Positions 12,316-13,346 of a stretch of DNA of 13,346 nt are shown here, piece after piece (position 1 is the first letter of the stretch; every line of letters begins with the position of its first letter). The notes beneath the pieces are model-generated. The model ran no database searches. It had not been told where the DNA came from and was given only the letters and a program-made list of their open reading frames with translations. Position numbers and translations under genes: made by a program. Source of the stretch: JAHJRN01 sp043805355. Lineage in GTDB: Bacteria > Patescibacteriota > Patescibacteriia > 2-12-FULL-60-25. The stretch lies in the NCBI GenBank assembly GCA_043805355.1, contig JAZDIB010000008.1:1-13346 (forward strand). Direction: 5' to 3'.

Positions 12316-13346
<1,031 letters not shown>

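Overview
The window is dense bacterial DNA with high GC (G or C at most third codon positions). It carries thirteen genes: ten clear housekeeping enzymes or translation factors, one membrane phosphoesterase with a recognisable fold, two secreted proteins of unknown function and one 54-residue small protein (the phosphoesterase is counted among neither of the last two groups). It looks chromosomal. The unusual PGK and enolase variants, the short EF-Ts and the near-leaderless promoters fit a Patescibacteria (CPR)-type genome, but that assignment is my inference at moderate to low confidence. The secreted proteins, with Gly-rich linkers and Cys-rich repeats, resemble proteins usually seen in Myxococcota.

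Layout. Positions 1-951 (+) hold the 3' two thirds of gatB. It runs tail to tail, with no spacer, into miaA (952-1921, -), which carries a one-base frameshift. miaA sits 10 nt downstream of miaB (1932-3281, -), so the two enzymes that successively build ms2i6A37 on tRNA form one operon. A small divergent gene (3357-3521, +) shares a palindromic -10 region with miaB and overlaps its stop codon with that of enolase. Next come three lower-glycolysis genes on the minus strand, each with its own promoter: eno (3518-4789), pgk (4992-6227) and gap (7345-8346). gap is coupled to a membrane-anchored metallophosphoesterase gene (6435-7343). Upstream of gap lie tsf (8510-9100) and rpsB (9216-9974), with a candidate structured leader ahead of rpsB. 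Two monocistronic secreted-protein genes follow (10293-11330 and 11497-12207), each with a strong Shine-Dalgarno sequence and its own terminator. prfA (RF1) runs off the right edge.

The intergenic spaces hold most of the unexplained structure. There are three palindromic element types with TGTCRT ends: two identical 75-bp copies on either side of tsf, a 163-bp element between pgk and the phosphoesterase gene, and a 50-nt hairpin upstream of eno. A recurring extended -10 motif, GTGATA, precedes rpsB, gap, pgk and eno. In pgk and eno it lies so close to the ATG that the transcripts should be leaderless or nearly so, while the secreted-protein genes use strong Shine-Dalgarno sequences.

I see no CRISPR array, tRNA, rRNA, transposase or phage gene. 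The items most worth following up are the secreted protein pair, the small gene, the miaA frameshift and the promoter motif.
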